64,000 bases of DNA, taken from positions 31,242,911-31,306,910 of the forward strand of contig NC_054749.1 in NCBI RefSeq assembly GCF_018143015.1, written 5' to 3'. The position numbers and the translations under genes are program-made. Of the stretch, positions 1 to 14,140 are shown piece by piece. Every line of letters begins with the position of its first letter. Position 1 is the first letter of the stretch. This DNA comes from Lytechinus variegatus (Eukaryota; Echinodermata; Echinoidea; Temnopleuroida; Toxopneustidae). The notes under the pieces are model-generated. The model was not told the origin of the DNA. It ran no database searches and saw only the letters and a list, made by a program, of their open reading frames with translations.

Positions 1-180
1 AAATGGTCCTTATTCATACATTCATCCTTCTCTTGAAGATTCACAGAGTGATTCTCTTTCTTTACTAAGGAGATTATGGTATTGATGGACTTCCATACAG
101 TTGAGATTGATTAGATCAATCGTAACTCTTAATAAGACAGTGCCCTGGCATGCACTCATTCCTTGAATCCAGGAAGCATG

Positions 181-742
181 TTAAAGGACAAGTCCACCCA
201 AACAAAAATTGAATTGAATAAAATGAAAAATAAGAAAGTTATGACATTTTAAAGTTTTGCCTAATTTCACAAAACAGTTATATGCACATCCTTGTCAGTA
301 TGAAAATGAGGAGACTGATGACGTCATCCACTCACTATTTCTTTTGTATTTTATTATATGAAATATAAAATATCCTAATTTCTGCTCATTGTCAAGTTAA
401 ACAATGACTACTAATTCCTCCCTGAACATGTGGAATTAACATTGTTTGATACTATATGGTTCAGTCAAGTTGATCTTATTGTCCAATCTGTAGAAACTGA
501 AATATTGTATAATTCAAACAATAAGAAACAAAAGAAATAGTGAGGAACATCATCGTCTGTCTCATTTGCACGTCACTGAGTTGTGCATATATCACTGTTA
601 TGTGAAAAACAAGTGAAACTTCAAAATGTCATAACTCTTTTTATTCTACATCCGATTTTAATGAAATTTTCAGCATTATGCTAGTTTGATTTTTCTCTAT
701 CTATTCAAGTCAACATTTTTCTTGGGTGGACTTGACCTTTAA
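181..742. repeat. Palindromic non-autonomous element, TTAA ends, family 1
   Basis: Starts TTAAAGGACAAGTCCACC and ends with its near reverse complement, GGTGGACTTGACCTTTAA. Inner arms (for example TAAGAAAGTTATGACATTTT versus its inverse at about 625-660) also pair, so the whole element is a long imperfect palindrome. Two relatives are at 39951-40537 and 43256-43864. TTAA at both borders is consistent with a piggyBac-like target choice, which is inference. Confidence 0.8.
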
Positions 743-878
743 CAGCTGCTATTCAAAAGCTAGTGCTTAGAGACTTCTGACAAGGTAAATGACATCACTG
801 TACCATCAACTTTCATCAACATCAAGTTTACTCTTTCCCCTGTAAAACGAGTACTCCTTCATGAACCATGCCACCTAC

Positions 879-3800
879 CTATAACAGATTCCACAGTATC
901 ACTTGTAGGATAGAATGGTTGTGCATTTACAGACATGGAGCTAGTAAAGAAAGAACTTGTGCTGTTGCTTGTCGTCAGAGGAATAGGAGGACACGTCGGG
1001 AAAAACAGATTCTGTGGAAAAAAAATCACAATATTTGCTATGATTATCATTTCAAATATCATAATTTCAGAAACATAATAGAATGCCATATAAAATGTCA
1101 TACCTTTTATAATTTTCATCTGATTTCAATGTAATGGTTTGACTGTTTAGCTGCTGGGTGTTTCATAAAGCTCTTCTTAAAGTTACATATAAAGTTAGTG
1201 CTAAGTCAGCTCCATAAGGATATCTCATTTATCCAAGAAAGGGTCATCAAGTAAAGTCATTTCTATCTTCGGAAACACCCACCTGGTTTAATTCAACAGT
1301 GAATATCCATCTAATATCTACCCCAATACAGGGTGTCCCAATAAGAAATGTAACCAGGGCCCGTATCACAACACTTAGCAATGATCATAGAACATTTTTC
1401 TATGGTTGATCCCATTGAGTACAATGTACTATCAATTGTGAAGATCAATCGCTACCTTTTGGGTTACAGGACCCAGAAGATGAGTACTTACTGAATTATC
1501 GTCCTTTTCTGCATTGTGTGAACGATGATAGCTAGAAGTTTCAGATATGGATGAATAGCTACTTGATGCACTGTTAGAGCGAGGTTTACCTATGGGTCCC
1601 AGACCGCTACTACCCGGGCTATTAAGATTAGATGCATCACCACTCCCGATGTGACCATGGACATTGGGTGGTACAAATGAAAAATCAAGACATAACTCCT
1701 GAAGGGAACAAAGAGATGGGTAGAAAAAACATCAATTATTACTCTATTGGGCTTGAGCACTTATTGGGAGTAGATTAAAAATTGAATGACACCAGACTCT
1801 AAACAGCAGAGGAAAATCCAACATATTGGGGGTCAGCCGATAATGCAGTATAATCAAACAGAAATTTTATAAATTCCTTTGCTGGATTCTGCAAATTTTA
1901 GACTAGGACTTTACCACGAGGGGAGAATAGACTACATAACATATCTTAGTCATACAAAATCAATTACGCTTAATTTGATGGACACCTTCTATTTCGAGTT
2001 AAAAACAGCAAGCCAGGGATAAGCTTCAACAGGAAAATTGCAAGGCATATCACATTTCCCTGTTTGGTTTAAATTTCCATTTTTTATGGAAAGTTTTCAT
2101 TACACACCAAAAGAATGGTTTGCAAAGACAGTCACAATTTCTACTGTACATCAAAAGATGTAAAAGTAAAATTTAATGCAAGTATTTACAGCAACAAAAT
2201 TTAAAATGATTTTCAGAATTTGCATAAAAATAATTCAAGGTAATACTGTACTACATCTTGTTGCCTACATTGGTCATGTCTTTACTAAATAATTAATTTC
2301 ATTAAAATTATCAATAACATGATGATGATCATCATCATTATCATCATCACCATCATCAATTATCAACAGTACTTAATAATCAGTTCAACATGACTGAATA
2401 GCTATTTCAATCTATTGAAAAAATATAAATCTTCCATATCACTGACTTCTAAGAATCACAAAAATCATCTACATTTCCTAAAAGGTGTCATGTTGTGAGT
2501 TTGTACAATACCCAGTCATGGTAGTGCGAGGGGAAACCTAACAATGTGAGTACGGTACATTCAATTATAGAATCAAATCTTATTTCCTCATATCATGATG
2601 ACATAGTGTAATTTACAGCTGTATGGGTGGATTTCTGAATCAATTGCTGGTAGATTCTTCAAGTGCTCTCAACTATATAAATCCCTCAATTTGAAAAACA
2701 AATGAAACAATCAATTTCAATGCACTTATTAAAAGTGCCCAAATTCAATCAAAAGTATGGGATATTTATATCTTAACTGTAATAGGCACAAAAAGACATA
2801 CATGTTAAGGTAACATTCAAAAGGTATAATAGAATGGTTAATGTAAATTTACATTATTTTATCAACACGGGGGGGGGGGGGGTATTAATTATTGATTGCG
2901 TTATTCCATACGGTTTCAGTAGGCAACAAGTTACAACATATCTAAAGCCTGGTATTCTTCTAAATTTGAACTGGAATCAATATAAGTATCCTAAATTATG
3001 TACACTAGTAAATATTAAACAACACTGCCTATAGGTGATGCACTGAGATCATCTACATCCTTCTTTTATCACCCATGTTAATAAGGAACTCCAGCCTCAA
3101 CCTAACAAATGGATAGAAAAGTTTACATGTTTCTTTTCAGAACTATAATATATTACAAGTTTTAAATTCCATCATGGACCAATCAAATGTGGTAAGGATA
3201 TGAGGAGACTGAAATAAACCCAACTGACATGAGTTATTCACTTACTGTTTGAAGAGAGGGGTTGCTGACCGGATTACTCGTCGACGATGCAGATGATACA
3301 GGTGAAATTTGGGATAGACTAGACGTTTGGTCCTCTGTTAATTCACGCTGAGTGTTACTCATTTCCTCTGCAGACATGAGGAATGGAACAATGTAAAGAA
3401 ACATTTACAGTCAACATGAATTCACACTTCCCATTGACTAAAATATCCTGTGCATAGCAATCACTCTCCTTCAAAACAAATACAATATGTTCCCATTTAT
3501 GACCAGCCACAAAACACCAGCGAAGGTTCTCTGTAAATAGCCTATTAACATACAGGCTGCGCATATCTCATGCTTGAATGAACACTGATTTAGAACCCTG
3601 TTTTCTCCTTATTCTTTGAAGTGCTCACTGAATTTCTTCTACCTTAAAGCAAGTACTTGTATGGGATATTGTTGATCAATTTTAACAATTCTGATATCTA
3701 CAGTAACATTTTAAAGCTTAGGACGTGCTTTTGAGGTTAATCTCAAACTTTTTGGGTGACTTATGGTGGGGGTGGCAGCTTACATTTGGTCTAACCCAAT

Positions 3801-6800
3801 TTCGTCTACTACCGCTAAGTTGGTCTAAAAACAAAAATTCACATGACCCTTTCCTCCAAAAAATAATGTTGTTAATAAAAAAGATTTGGTCAAATGAATT
3901 CAAATCCCCCCTTGTCTAATGCACAACTGGTCAAATGAGAAATTCACATGTACTTTCAAAATACACTTGTTCATTACTTGTCAATTGGTCCAGCCCCATT
4001 GGTCTTAATATCAATTCACATAAATTCTTTTGCATATGTACTGTACAATGTAAGTGTTCAAGATGTTAAAAAAAATTATGAAAATAGATTTTAATCTCTC
4101 ACAAATAAATAAGACTTCACAGTTTTTAGAATTCTTATAGTACATGTAAAAACCATTTTATATGGAGTTAGATATTAATATTAGTTTTACCGGTATATGT
4201 TTGATTAACTCCTCAATACCAGCAAAACTGACAATAATTATCAAATGTACAATGTAGCACCAAATAACCGCCTGGTTTGACAGAACAATACCAATGATTT
4301 GAGAAATTGTATTATTGATCTATATCAAACTTTTGGGATCTTTGAACAAAAAGCTATAACATTGATGAGAACAAAACATAGTTTTTACAACTTTTCCATA
4401 AACACCGCAATAGTAAGAGTCAGTTAACCATTTTAGAGTACTAGAGATTGATTTAGCAAATTTTAGAACTGAGGCCTTCTAATCAAATGACAGTGTTATA
4501 TTTTTCTCCTGAAGGCTTTAGGCACAGGTAATGTAACACTCAAAGCTGAAAAATACAACTGAAGAACTGATAATTTATGATTTATTGTGTTACATATGAT
4601 AGGTACACAACACAAGGAAGTGTAATCATGTTACAGAATTCTAGAGGAAACTTGGTAGAAAGCTATTCCATGCTCAATACAGAAATGCCTTCTTTAGCAA
4701 TGGTGCAATATGTGAATTTAAATATTGGACTATTTCCAACAATCTAATCTTAATTGATTTTTTAAAAAAAAATCTGAATTTGACCACTGATCATATATTG
4801 TGCCCTCTCTAACAAATTGTAATTTTGATTGTAATAAAAGTCAATAACAGATGCATATCTTTAAATCTTATCCTGAACTTTTCTTCCCATTTCTTGCTTA
4901 AAGCTAAAAAAAAAATGAATTTGAACTTTGAAAAAAAAAATTATAATACAAGAAATAAAATATAAATTTCGAGCTCTTCCTGTAGCAGAAAATTTGCCCA
5001 GTGGAGTCTGGACTTCTGCACTGTTTTTAACGATTCTCTGTAGAAACACCCCGTACATGTATGTCTGCTTGCATCATTATTACACTAAGAGAGGTGGAAG
5101 TCATTAAGATGTCCCAATACAATAAACATAATGGATTAAAAAGTTTTGAAGGGAAAGGGGTTAATTCTACCTTGCAACATCAAAAAAAAAAAATTATTTT
5201 AATAATGAAAATATGATCCACAAGGATTAAAATTTAATGTCCCGGATAGTTCATGCCCATTCTTTTAAATTAATATGCATTAAACTTACGGTCTACATGT
5301 GCAAATGCACAGAAAGGTCCCCGTGGGCAGTATCCAGTCTGCTGCATGTCGTTACATTTGGTTGATTTATAGATTTCAGGGTGAAACTGCTGGTCCGTCC
5401 GAGTATGACAGTATTGACAAGTATCAATCTGTTCACAGTTGGCTGGGTCACCCCACTCATCTCCTATTTTCACATTAGGGCATGGGGTAGACCTGTAAAT
5501 AAATCATTAATTCAACAGTTACAAAGATAGAAACTAATTTCATATTTGTAGATACAACAAAGAAGCAAATGAAGGTAGTCGGATGGAGTGGAGATTAGGG
5601 AATTCACTTATTTATTTTTATCTTTCCATTGCAGCATGATACATGTATGATGGGGTAGACCTTATTAATAAATCATTTAAACAAAGGAATATCCAAAGAT
5701 AACCTTGAATGAAACATTAAAATCTTTAATATCAAAGAGAAAATTGCAAAGGAACAAACAGCTTAAAGTCTGTCTGAAGCTTTCATAAAGGGTCAATAAT
5801 GTGCATTATGTTCAATTATTATTTCACAATCCAATCTTACAAGAGAATAGTGGCCACCTAGTGCTTTTTCAAACATTGGTTCTTTATGAAAATTTGATTT
5901 TCATTTTTTAATCTACATGTATTACCCCCTCTTGGTAATGTTTATTTTTCTTTTAAAAGGGCATTTTAAACATGCACAGCATACATATTTCTTACAAATT
6001 CAATTTAGGATTTATTTATACAAGTTTTTTAATTTATACCATGCACCACCAACAAATAAAAAAGATTATTCAAGTATTTTCATCACAGAATGTAAATAAA
6101 CTTCCAACTGTGTACATGTACATGTATGAGGGCAAACTTTGTGTACAAACCCATGTATTCATGCCATTTCTTGAATAAACTGATCAATTTAACAAGTTTA
6201 CAACCTAATCCCTATTTATCAAAACTATGTTTGAAAAACCATAGTTTCTATACATTTTCCATTGAAATGAATACAGGCAGTAATCTATTCTGACAATTTT
6301 TTTTACAAAGTACATGTAAAATTGCAAGAGTGCATTCTTTAAAAAATAGTTCAAAACAAAATCAACATCAAGACTAAGCCCTGATGTGCATACATATGTA
6401 CATGGATATTTTTCATGACAAAGTACAAATTCAAATTACTTTTCTTATCAATGCAAAGCCATTTACATGTAGCTGATGATGTTTACCTTATTTTCAACTT
6501 TTAACCCACTGGAGACTGAATAATTTTGCTATATACACGTTTTCCATAGACTCCAGCATGCATACATATCCGCTCAGTCTCTGAGGGGTTAAGTTGATCA
6601 ATGTACATCACCAACAAGGAATATTTTCTCACCTATATTTGAATTTGCGTGGATTTCTCCTTCTATCCCTGGCATTGTGATATCTAGGACATGCGTAACC
6701 TTGACGACATAGCCGAGGGGGTTTGTTACAAGGTTCTGTTTTGTAATTGGCTAATACAAAGTTTGTATCTACATAAAGAGCAAGGGATGAGATATAATCA

Positions 6801-9800
6801 GGAGTCATTGGTAAAATCACAAAGATATAAAATCAATATTACAATGAGATTGATTATACAATGGAACTCTTGCCACCTAAAAAAGCACCTGGAAAGTGAC
6901 TGGCTTTCTATGAAAATAGAAAGCAACTGCGTACTACATGTAGAATAGGAAGTACACTGCACATGTACACACAACACATCCATGAACAATTAATTTTGAT
7001 TAATCGTCATGTATATGTACAATACATGTGTGTATTCAATTTCTAAAGAGATTTTTATTCCAAATTTACTGTGAATGATTACTTTGACATACATATGTAC
7101 ATGTACATGTATCTGCTAAAATAATTTGTTGCTTTATCACTTATGTGATCCTGTATCAAAGGAAATCTCACAAAATCATAAACGGCACATGATCACAACC
7201 AGCGCTATTCTCATCTTCATTATTAACTGACATCAACAAACTCTTTCATACATTGTTCATTAATCAATTCACTAATTTTTTTCTCTTCAAATTAATAATA
7301 CTCATTCAGGAGTCATCATTTCATTCCTACAGACACACAGGGTAATCCCATCCCTACCTCTTCCATGTGTCACACATTATACTCACTTTTAAGAGCAAAT
7401 TTATCTTCTTTCCTCAAAAAGACTATTCCTTTTCCCGTAAAAATATTCAATTCAAGATCCCTTTTTTGTTTATTCATCAGTATCTCTCTCTGCACTTCTT
7501 TTAAGATTATTTGGCAATCTTTAACTGCTTCAGTTATTTCTATGCACCAAATGAAACAATTACTTGGGATTTCAATGATGCAATCCTTCAATTTATATAT
7601 TTTTGGGGTAAGATCACTTTCCTATGGGCCTCATTTCTAACACAAATAGAAAAAGAATTTACAAGGTCACAATAATTCTTCAAGGCCAATAATAATGAGA
7701 ACGGTACTATTGAGGCCAATAAAAACTAAAAAGGGCATCAATTGGATTAATGTATTAAGTCATGGAGTTGAGGATCTATTCCCTGATTACAATCAATCGA
7801 CTTACCTTGCCATCTAGGATCATCTACATACATTGTTTTATCCTTATCTGTTGATACAGCAGGAGGTGCTACTGAAGGAGCCTGTGTGGTGATGAGATTG
7901 GCCGTTAGGGATCCTAAGTCACTTGACAGCGTCGTGCACTCTGGAGGCAACACCGAAGGAACCCCCTGTCCTGGAGCCTTTGTCTGGGCCATCTCCCGGA
8001 TGTCATAGACAGGCTGTCGCAGGTCATGAGGGCCATGTGCAAATGCACAGTGAGGACCGTTCTTGACACAGTGTCCTCTGGCATCGGTCTCATGAACACA
8101 GGTTCCTGTCTTGTAGTATCTCAGGTGGTACCTTCTCTCTGTATCTCCTGTATTTCGGTGAAGGTAGGGGCACCTTCAGGTACAAATGAAAAATGCCACT
8201 TTACCACAGGAAATAAATGATATAAACATCACTAAAGTACAGTTCTTCCTACTTGGCTATATTTTTTTTGCGAAAAAAATGTGCATACACCACATGCATT
8301 CATGGAATGTTACATGTACATCATAAAGTTCAACCAAAGAGTGTCGCAAAATTTTGTAGCTACATGTACAGGCTAAATATGAACATCCAAGAATTGCAAC
8401 AAAACATTGTATGTATCGATGATACATAAGAAGCCTGTTGCATAAAACTTTTTACCTGAGAAAACTCTGGTAAAAACTGAAAACTTAGGTTAGTCTGATT
8501 TCCGCCATTGACTTTAGCACAGGGCAAAAACTCCGGTAAAAACAACCTGAGTTTTCTCAGGTAAAAAGTTTTATGCAACGGGCCCAAGGTACGCCAGGAG
8601 CAATGCTGGATTGAGGAGGAAAACATCACAGGCTCGCAGGGGCTAATATTTGGGTAATGTGGTGTCAATGGCTTATATGTATGTCACCTACATGTACATT
8701 GTAAGCCCATATTTATGCAGATTTTTCTATGAAATAGGGGGAATAGAGGGAAACACACAATACTATAAAAAAAAAATTTCCAGTGCCCCTGGCAATCAGA
8801 TAAGACATACGTACGGAGTGTTGCAATTGATAATATTTGCAATCAATCACAAATTTTCTGGGTCCCGTTGCATGGAAGTTACTATTAACTTTGCCATCCA
8901 ATGGTAACTACTGTACATGGTAATGATGATCAACAGCCAATCAAAATCAAGGATTCCATGCAAGTTAGATGAACATGAACCATTATTGGATGACAAAGTT
9001 ACCATAATGGTAACTTTCCATTCAGCCCAATTCAGACCCATGCGATTCAATATGAAAAGCCAAATGTCCCAAAATCCCCCAATGGCCTTATGGGAATGTT
9101 CCATCTTTTAGGGAAATAAGAAGTTAAAAAAAACAGGACCATTCTGTTAACAAGTGGAATGCCTCTGGCCGTCTCACCTGCATCACGCGGTTCAATATAG
9201 CAGCAGTGCTGACTTTGAATACTACTCTAACTCGCACTAGATGTTCAGTGATACATGGTTACTCTTATGTCCACTTTTTATGAACTAGACCAATAAACTT
9301 ACAGAGATATGATGGTTATTCAACAAAAAACCCCAACATGGCCAAAGTTCATTGACCTTACATGACCTTTGACCTTGATCATGTGACCTGAAACTCGAAC
9401 AGGATGTTCAGTGATACTTGATTACTCCTATGTACAAGTTTCATGAATCAGATCCATAAACTTTCAAAGTTAGGATGGTTATTCAACAGATACACCCAAT
9501 TCGGCCAAAGTTCATCGACCTTTGACCTTGGTATGTGACTTGAAACGCGCACAGGATGTTCAGTGATACTTGATTACTCTAATGTCCAAGTTTAATGAAC
9601 TAGACCAATAAACTTTCAAAGTTATGATGGTAATTCAACAGATACCCCTGATTCGGCCAAAGTTCATTGACCCTAAATGACCTTCGACCTTAATCATGAG
9701 ACCTGAAACTTGCACAAAATGTTCAGTGATGCTTGATTACTATTATGTCCAAGTTTCATGAATCAGATCCATAAACTTTCAAAGTTATGATGGGAATTCA

Positions 9801-12800
9801 ACAGATATCCCCAATTCGGCCAAAGTTCATTGACCCTAAATGACCTTTGACCTTGGTCATGTGACGTGAAACTCATGCAGGATGTTCAGTGATACTTGAT
9901 TGACCTTATGTCCAAGTTTCATGAACTAGGTCCATATATTTTCTAAGTTATGATGACATTTCAAAAACTTAACCTCAGGTTAAGATTTCGATGTTCATTC
10001 CTCCAACATGGTCTAAGTTCATTGACCCTAAATGACCTTTGACCTTGGTCATGTGACATGAAACTCTAATAGGATGTTCAGTAGTACTTGATTAACCTTA
10101 TGGCCAAGTTTTATTAACTAGGTCCATATACTTTCTAAGTTATGACGTCATTTCAAAAACTTAACCTCAGGTTAAGATTTGATGTTGACGCCGCCGCCGC
10201 CCTCGGAAAAGCGGCGCCTATAGTCTCACTTTGCTTCGCAGGTGAGACAAAAACTGAATGGTTGGCCATCATGAACAGGGCCCTGGTTCAATTTCACAAT
10301 CAATACATCAATTTTGGCTGTAGCAAATGGTAACTTTGCCATGCAATGGTAACTTGCATGGAATCTTTGATTTTGACTTTTGAGTGGCTGTTGAAAACAT
10401 CGTTACAATGGTAGTTACCATTGGATAGCAATGGTAATCCAATGGTACATGTACATGTATCTTCACTGAAATCATTGATTCTCATTGGCTGATTAGTATT
10501 GTTACCATGGCAGCTACATGTACCATTGGATTGAAAATTGTAACTTTTATGCAACAGGGACCTGGATAGTCTACACATGTAAGTCACATCTTTTGAGACC
10601 ATAGAAATGTACAGTGTATTTGACTAAGAAAATGGCAAGATGTTATTAAGATATGTTTGTATATATACATGTATTCTGGTCTGAGATAATGATTTGATTT
10701 ACAAACAAAAAAGGCAATCATTTGACTTAATATCAACTTCAACAGAGTGTACTGTATTCAAGAAGGGTTTCACTTTAATATGCTCAAGTCATGATCTTTC
10801 CTTGAGCCAAGAACTACAGTATGATTGTCTACAGATATAGAAACATAATTGTAATATTTTGCTGTCTGTTACTGCACAATGCACTTTACTTTGTGACTTT
10901 GTCATAATTTGTTTATCACATGGAGAAGCATTGTTCTGGGAGATTAAATTTGTCACAGAAGTTTCAGAACAACAAGATACAGTATTCTTTTTCCCCCCAT
11001 ACATTTAAATTGGAATGTTTGTAATAATTTGGTATAATAAATACAAAATAGTAATTTTTGAAGCAATGAATTGCTTGCCATCTGTGGATACACTTTCTTC
11101 ACCTTTGTTTTTTCCCCCCTTAAGATTCTTCATGTACACCTGACATGTACGATATGTCTTTCTCTCTTTGTTGATAACACTAGTGTATACAAATTCTGTA
11201 TGCGTGTAGTATTGTACATATCCGTACAATTCAGGACATCATTTTTTATATAGAAATACATTTACATGTACATGTATATGCATACAATACTCAAAGTTCA
11301 AATTGCATGTACTAATTGCAAAGAAAGTAAGTAAAAAAGAAGAAAATTCTAACTTAGAATGTAAACATAATTGTTTCATTATGGACAATATTTTTGGATA
11401 TGAGTACATTTTACTACAGTAAACACTACAATCATTTTTATGCAAGTCTATCAACACAAATACAGAAAAAGATTATATGTACATGTATGAATATCTTTTT
11501 GTCAGTACTTACCCTTCATCTACATGTAATTATCATGCTATCAAAGCAAGTCTGAGAAATAGGTAAATGTTACATGTATTGTGGGCCTAATCATTTTAGT
11601 ATAATCCAACCTACGTACATTGTACAGCAAAGCAAAATAAATATAAGAATGCTATATCTGTAGTGTTCTTTAATTCTAAGTGTTCTTTAATTTCAGAAGT
11701 TTGTGGTTTTCTTCTACATTGTAATTTTACAATGCCTACACAGTAACAAAAAAAATAGCACATTGTTTAAGCCTGTCACTCTAACAAGCTGTTCAAATTC
11801 TTTTGTAATTGTTTAAACTTTTTAAACTTGTTTAAAAAAACAAACAATCATTTAAACTTTTTAAACAGCGTTTTTACAATGTAATGTAAGTACATGTAAC
11901 ATTTGGTAACAAATATAACACAAATGTTGTAGATGGAGCATACATCATCTGCATACATGTATTTCTGTAAAAATCAAAACATTATTCTAAATGTTTTTTT
12001 TTATTCAATGTTGTCTCAATCTAACATCATAACATGCAACAAATAATTTATTTACTTTTTATCTGCTATTCTGTTTCCTTCATTTTTTAAACTTCTTTTT
12101 CTAAATATTTTGTTTGGATCTCCCTTCAAAATGAATAACAAAAATATAAATTTCTTTGGCATACATGTAAACTTACTTATTTGACTGAAAGGCTGCTATC
12201 CATTAAAAAAAATAATAATACCAATAGTTACACTTTACATGTACACAAACCTGGCTGTGCTGTTTGTTTTAAAACAAATAGGGTGGTTGTTGGAATTGGG
12301 CATTCTGCATGTGCAGGACCAGGCCTATTGCAAATCAAAGTCAGATCATGTTCACTACCTTTTACACTATCAAATGGTTTTGATTTGGATGGAATTCTGC
12401 TCAGAAACATGAAACCCCTCATTCACCATTCATGACAAATTACTGGTCCGGGCCGAGCTGACCCGAACGCTTGCCTGGGATGATTGCATGCCGTGCCCGT
12501 CCCATTTGGACGTCACGCTCCGAACAAAACAAGGCACGCATTTAAACGTGCGGGAGCGCGCCCAAATATGAATCCACTACATTTGCAATAGCACATTGTG
12601 AATTGTTTGGATGTAACTACATTGCAGCTGCGGCAGATTTTGCCGGTTTAAACCAATAACACATGATCTTAACAATATCAAAATAGTCTGTGGTAAATTT
12701 AACATAAGTTGGTATGTAATACATCGATGATTTCTTCTTGTCGCTTGAACTACTCGAGTGCAAATTTCTGTCAAATTATGTCAACAAGTTTTTTGCGTAT

Positions 12801-13270
12801 CGGCAATAACAAACATGGCGTCATTAACGCACTACAGCTGTGCCATCTCTCAACTCCGAGACAAAAACAATGGCAATACTCACTCATCTCTGTCTTCACA
12901 AAGGCCTGAAGTTTCGTCATACTTGGAGCAATATATATCCGGGCTATAATTAAATGTTCCATCACGTTTTCGTATCGGTCTTCTTCTTCGTTGATTAAGA
13001 AAATGCCAATGAAAACAAGTAAAAGGTCGATGATTTGGACACTTGTGTTGCAAGAAATCCTGGCATTGTTGTGTACGAAACTCCTTCAGGTAACTGAAAA
13101 GTAAAGTGAAAAAACATCATGAAGACAACATGGAAATATTTTGAAACAATCATAGAATGAAGCAGAAAGTATTAATCACAGTATTCGTATACTCACGTAT
13201 AGTGAAAAGGTTTTTCTGGTTGAGCAGAAACGACTTGATTAGCCGAAGTCTTCTGCTGCTCGGACGGCAT
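879..13270 (-). CDS. UNK: Unkempt-family CCCH zinc-finger RNA-binding protein, N-terminal 484 residues (3' part off the left edge)
   Basis: Unkempt proteins bind UAG-containing RNA in the cytoplasm and repress translation; the family ends in a RING-like finger, which would lie beyond position 1. Coding exons in transcript order: 13197-13270, 12884-13093, 7806-8173, 6633-6768, 5290-5492, 3246-3367, 1492-1698, 879-1011. Phases chain without a stop. The start ATG (13270) gives MPSEQQKTS and soon QAQPEKP-like SAQPEKPFHYT, as in vertebrate UNK. Six CCCH fingers are visible: CFHWHF and YCSKYDE (exon 2), CVHETDARGHC (exon 3), NYKTEPCNKPPRLC (exon 4), CQYCHTRTDQQFH and STKCNDMQQTGYC (exon 5). Exons 6-7 are Ser-rich and probably disordered. 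Exon 8 ends with the family motif PFYPTSDTVESVI. The exon 3 acceptor (AAG at 8174-8176) is weak but keeps the frame and matches the family. Intron 2 is 4.7 kb and full of repeats. UNK versus UNKL cannot be separated in a pre-duplication genome. Confidence 0.95.
1155..1280. repeat. Short palindromic element with GGGTGTTTCATAAAG ends
   Basis: Left end GGGTGTTTCATAAAGC, right end GGAAACACCC. The same type of termini occurs at 55962-56134. It lies in the unkempt intron between the exons ending at 1011 and 1492. Confidence 0.5.
8433..8585. repeat. Palindromic element with GCCTGTTGCATAAAA ends, copy 1
   Basis: The arms read GCCTGTTGCATAAAAC and GTTTTATGCAACGGGCCC and continue inward through TTTTTACCTGAGAAAACTC. 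The same element in opposite orientation lies at 60064-60220. Confidence 0.8.
9171..10248. mobile_element. Minisatellite-bearing non-autonomous DNA element (unkempt intron 2)
   Basis: Outer ends GTCTCACCTGC and GCAGGTGAGAC are inverted. Between them are six units of about 155-190 bases, each with TGTTCAGTGATAC (near 9242, 9405, 9557, 9720, 9882, 10075), GTCCAAGTTTCATGAACTAG, and TGACCTTTGACCTTGGTCAT. A GC-rich tail (GACGCCGCCGCC) precedes the right end. No coding frame is present. The superfamily is not assigned. Confidence 0.75.
10249..12880. other. Unkempt intron 2, repeat-rich remainder
   Basis: No gene. It contains a weak palindrome near 10262-10562 (GGGCCCTGG and CAGGGACCTGG borders), many TACATGTA octamers, and a CpG-rich patch at 12446-12560. 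Confidence 0.5.
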
Positions 13271-13460
13271 TTTGATAACTTCAGCTGTTATTGTACGTGC
13301 ACGTCGCACGTACGCATACGATGGGAATTAAGCCCGCGCGAAAACCTCTTCTTTGCAAAGCCAATCAGCTTCACTCTGACGTCAAGATCCTCGGCCAGTG
13401 AATGAAGTCACATGACCTGGGCTTCCCCCTGACGTCACGTATTTTGGCAAAACAGCTGAG
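13271..13460 (-). promoter_or_regulatory. Putative unkempt promoter with paired CRE motifs
   Basis: This is the region just upstream of the unkempt ATG. It is richer in CpG than its surroundings. Two perfect CRE/ATF octamers TGACGTCA lie at 13377-13384 and 13430-13437, an NF-Y type CCAATCA starts at 13361, and ACGTG-containing palindromic sequence occupies 13293-13313. A GTCACATGAC E-box-like site lies between the CREs. The motifs are seen; promoter use is inferred from position. The transcription start was not located. Confidence 0.55.
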
Positions 13461-14140
13461 CGATACACACGTGCATTTGTTTACCAAAACAAACTACAAA
13501 TAACTTTTAATAGCGATTAATTCAAATATCAAGAACTCTTGACAAAACACAAAATGAATAATTCTAAAAATTGTATGCTTGACTGGCCGAGGTTTCGCCA
13601 GGCAAAGGCATTTTGATTAGGCAGAAACTCACGACATGGCATGCCACTTATTATACAGGCCTGTCCTCGCGATCAAATGGGCATTCCGGAGTCATTCTAT
13701 AACATGACTACAAAAAATGGTGCTCGGATATTCAAGGCTGGAGTTTATAATTCATCTTTTTAGAAGAAGAAAAATGTAGATTTCTAACATTTATTTTCTT
13801 GCCGATTGTCGTTTTACTAATCTTGCAAAATGTATTCGTACATGCATGACTTTGGATTTAGTTTTAAATAATTAGATACTTCAGGTGATAATTACTGGCA
13901 GGTTGAGTACTGGTAGTGTACTATCCGGCGGCACCCACAATCATGGTTTTACTGTTACGCGCTAACAAATCCTTGCGATGTTGTTAATCAATCGGATTTC
14001 TTCCAACTCTACCGAACGCTTTTAAACATGCTAACGAATGAACAGAGGGAATCGATAGACAAAAAATGGCAGATAATGCACTCTAACACCCCCCCCCCCA
14101 TTCACACCTATTCACTCGACAATCGGCAGTGATTACAAAA

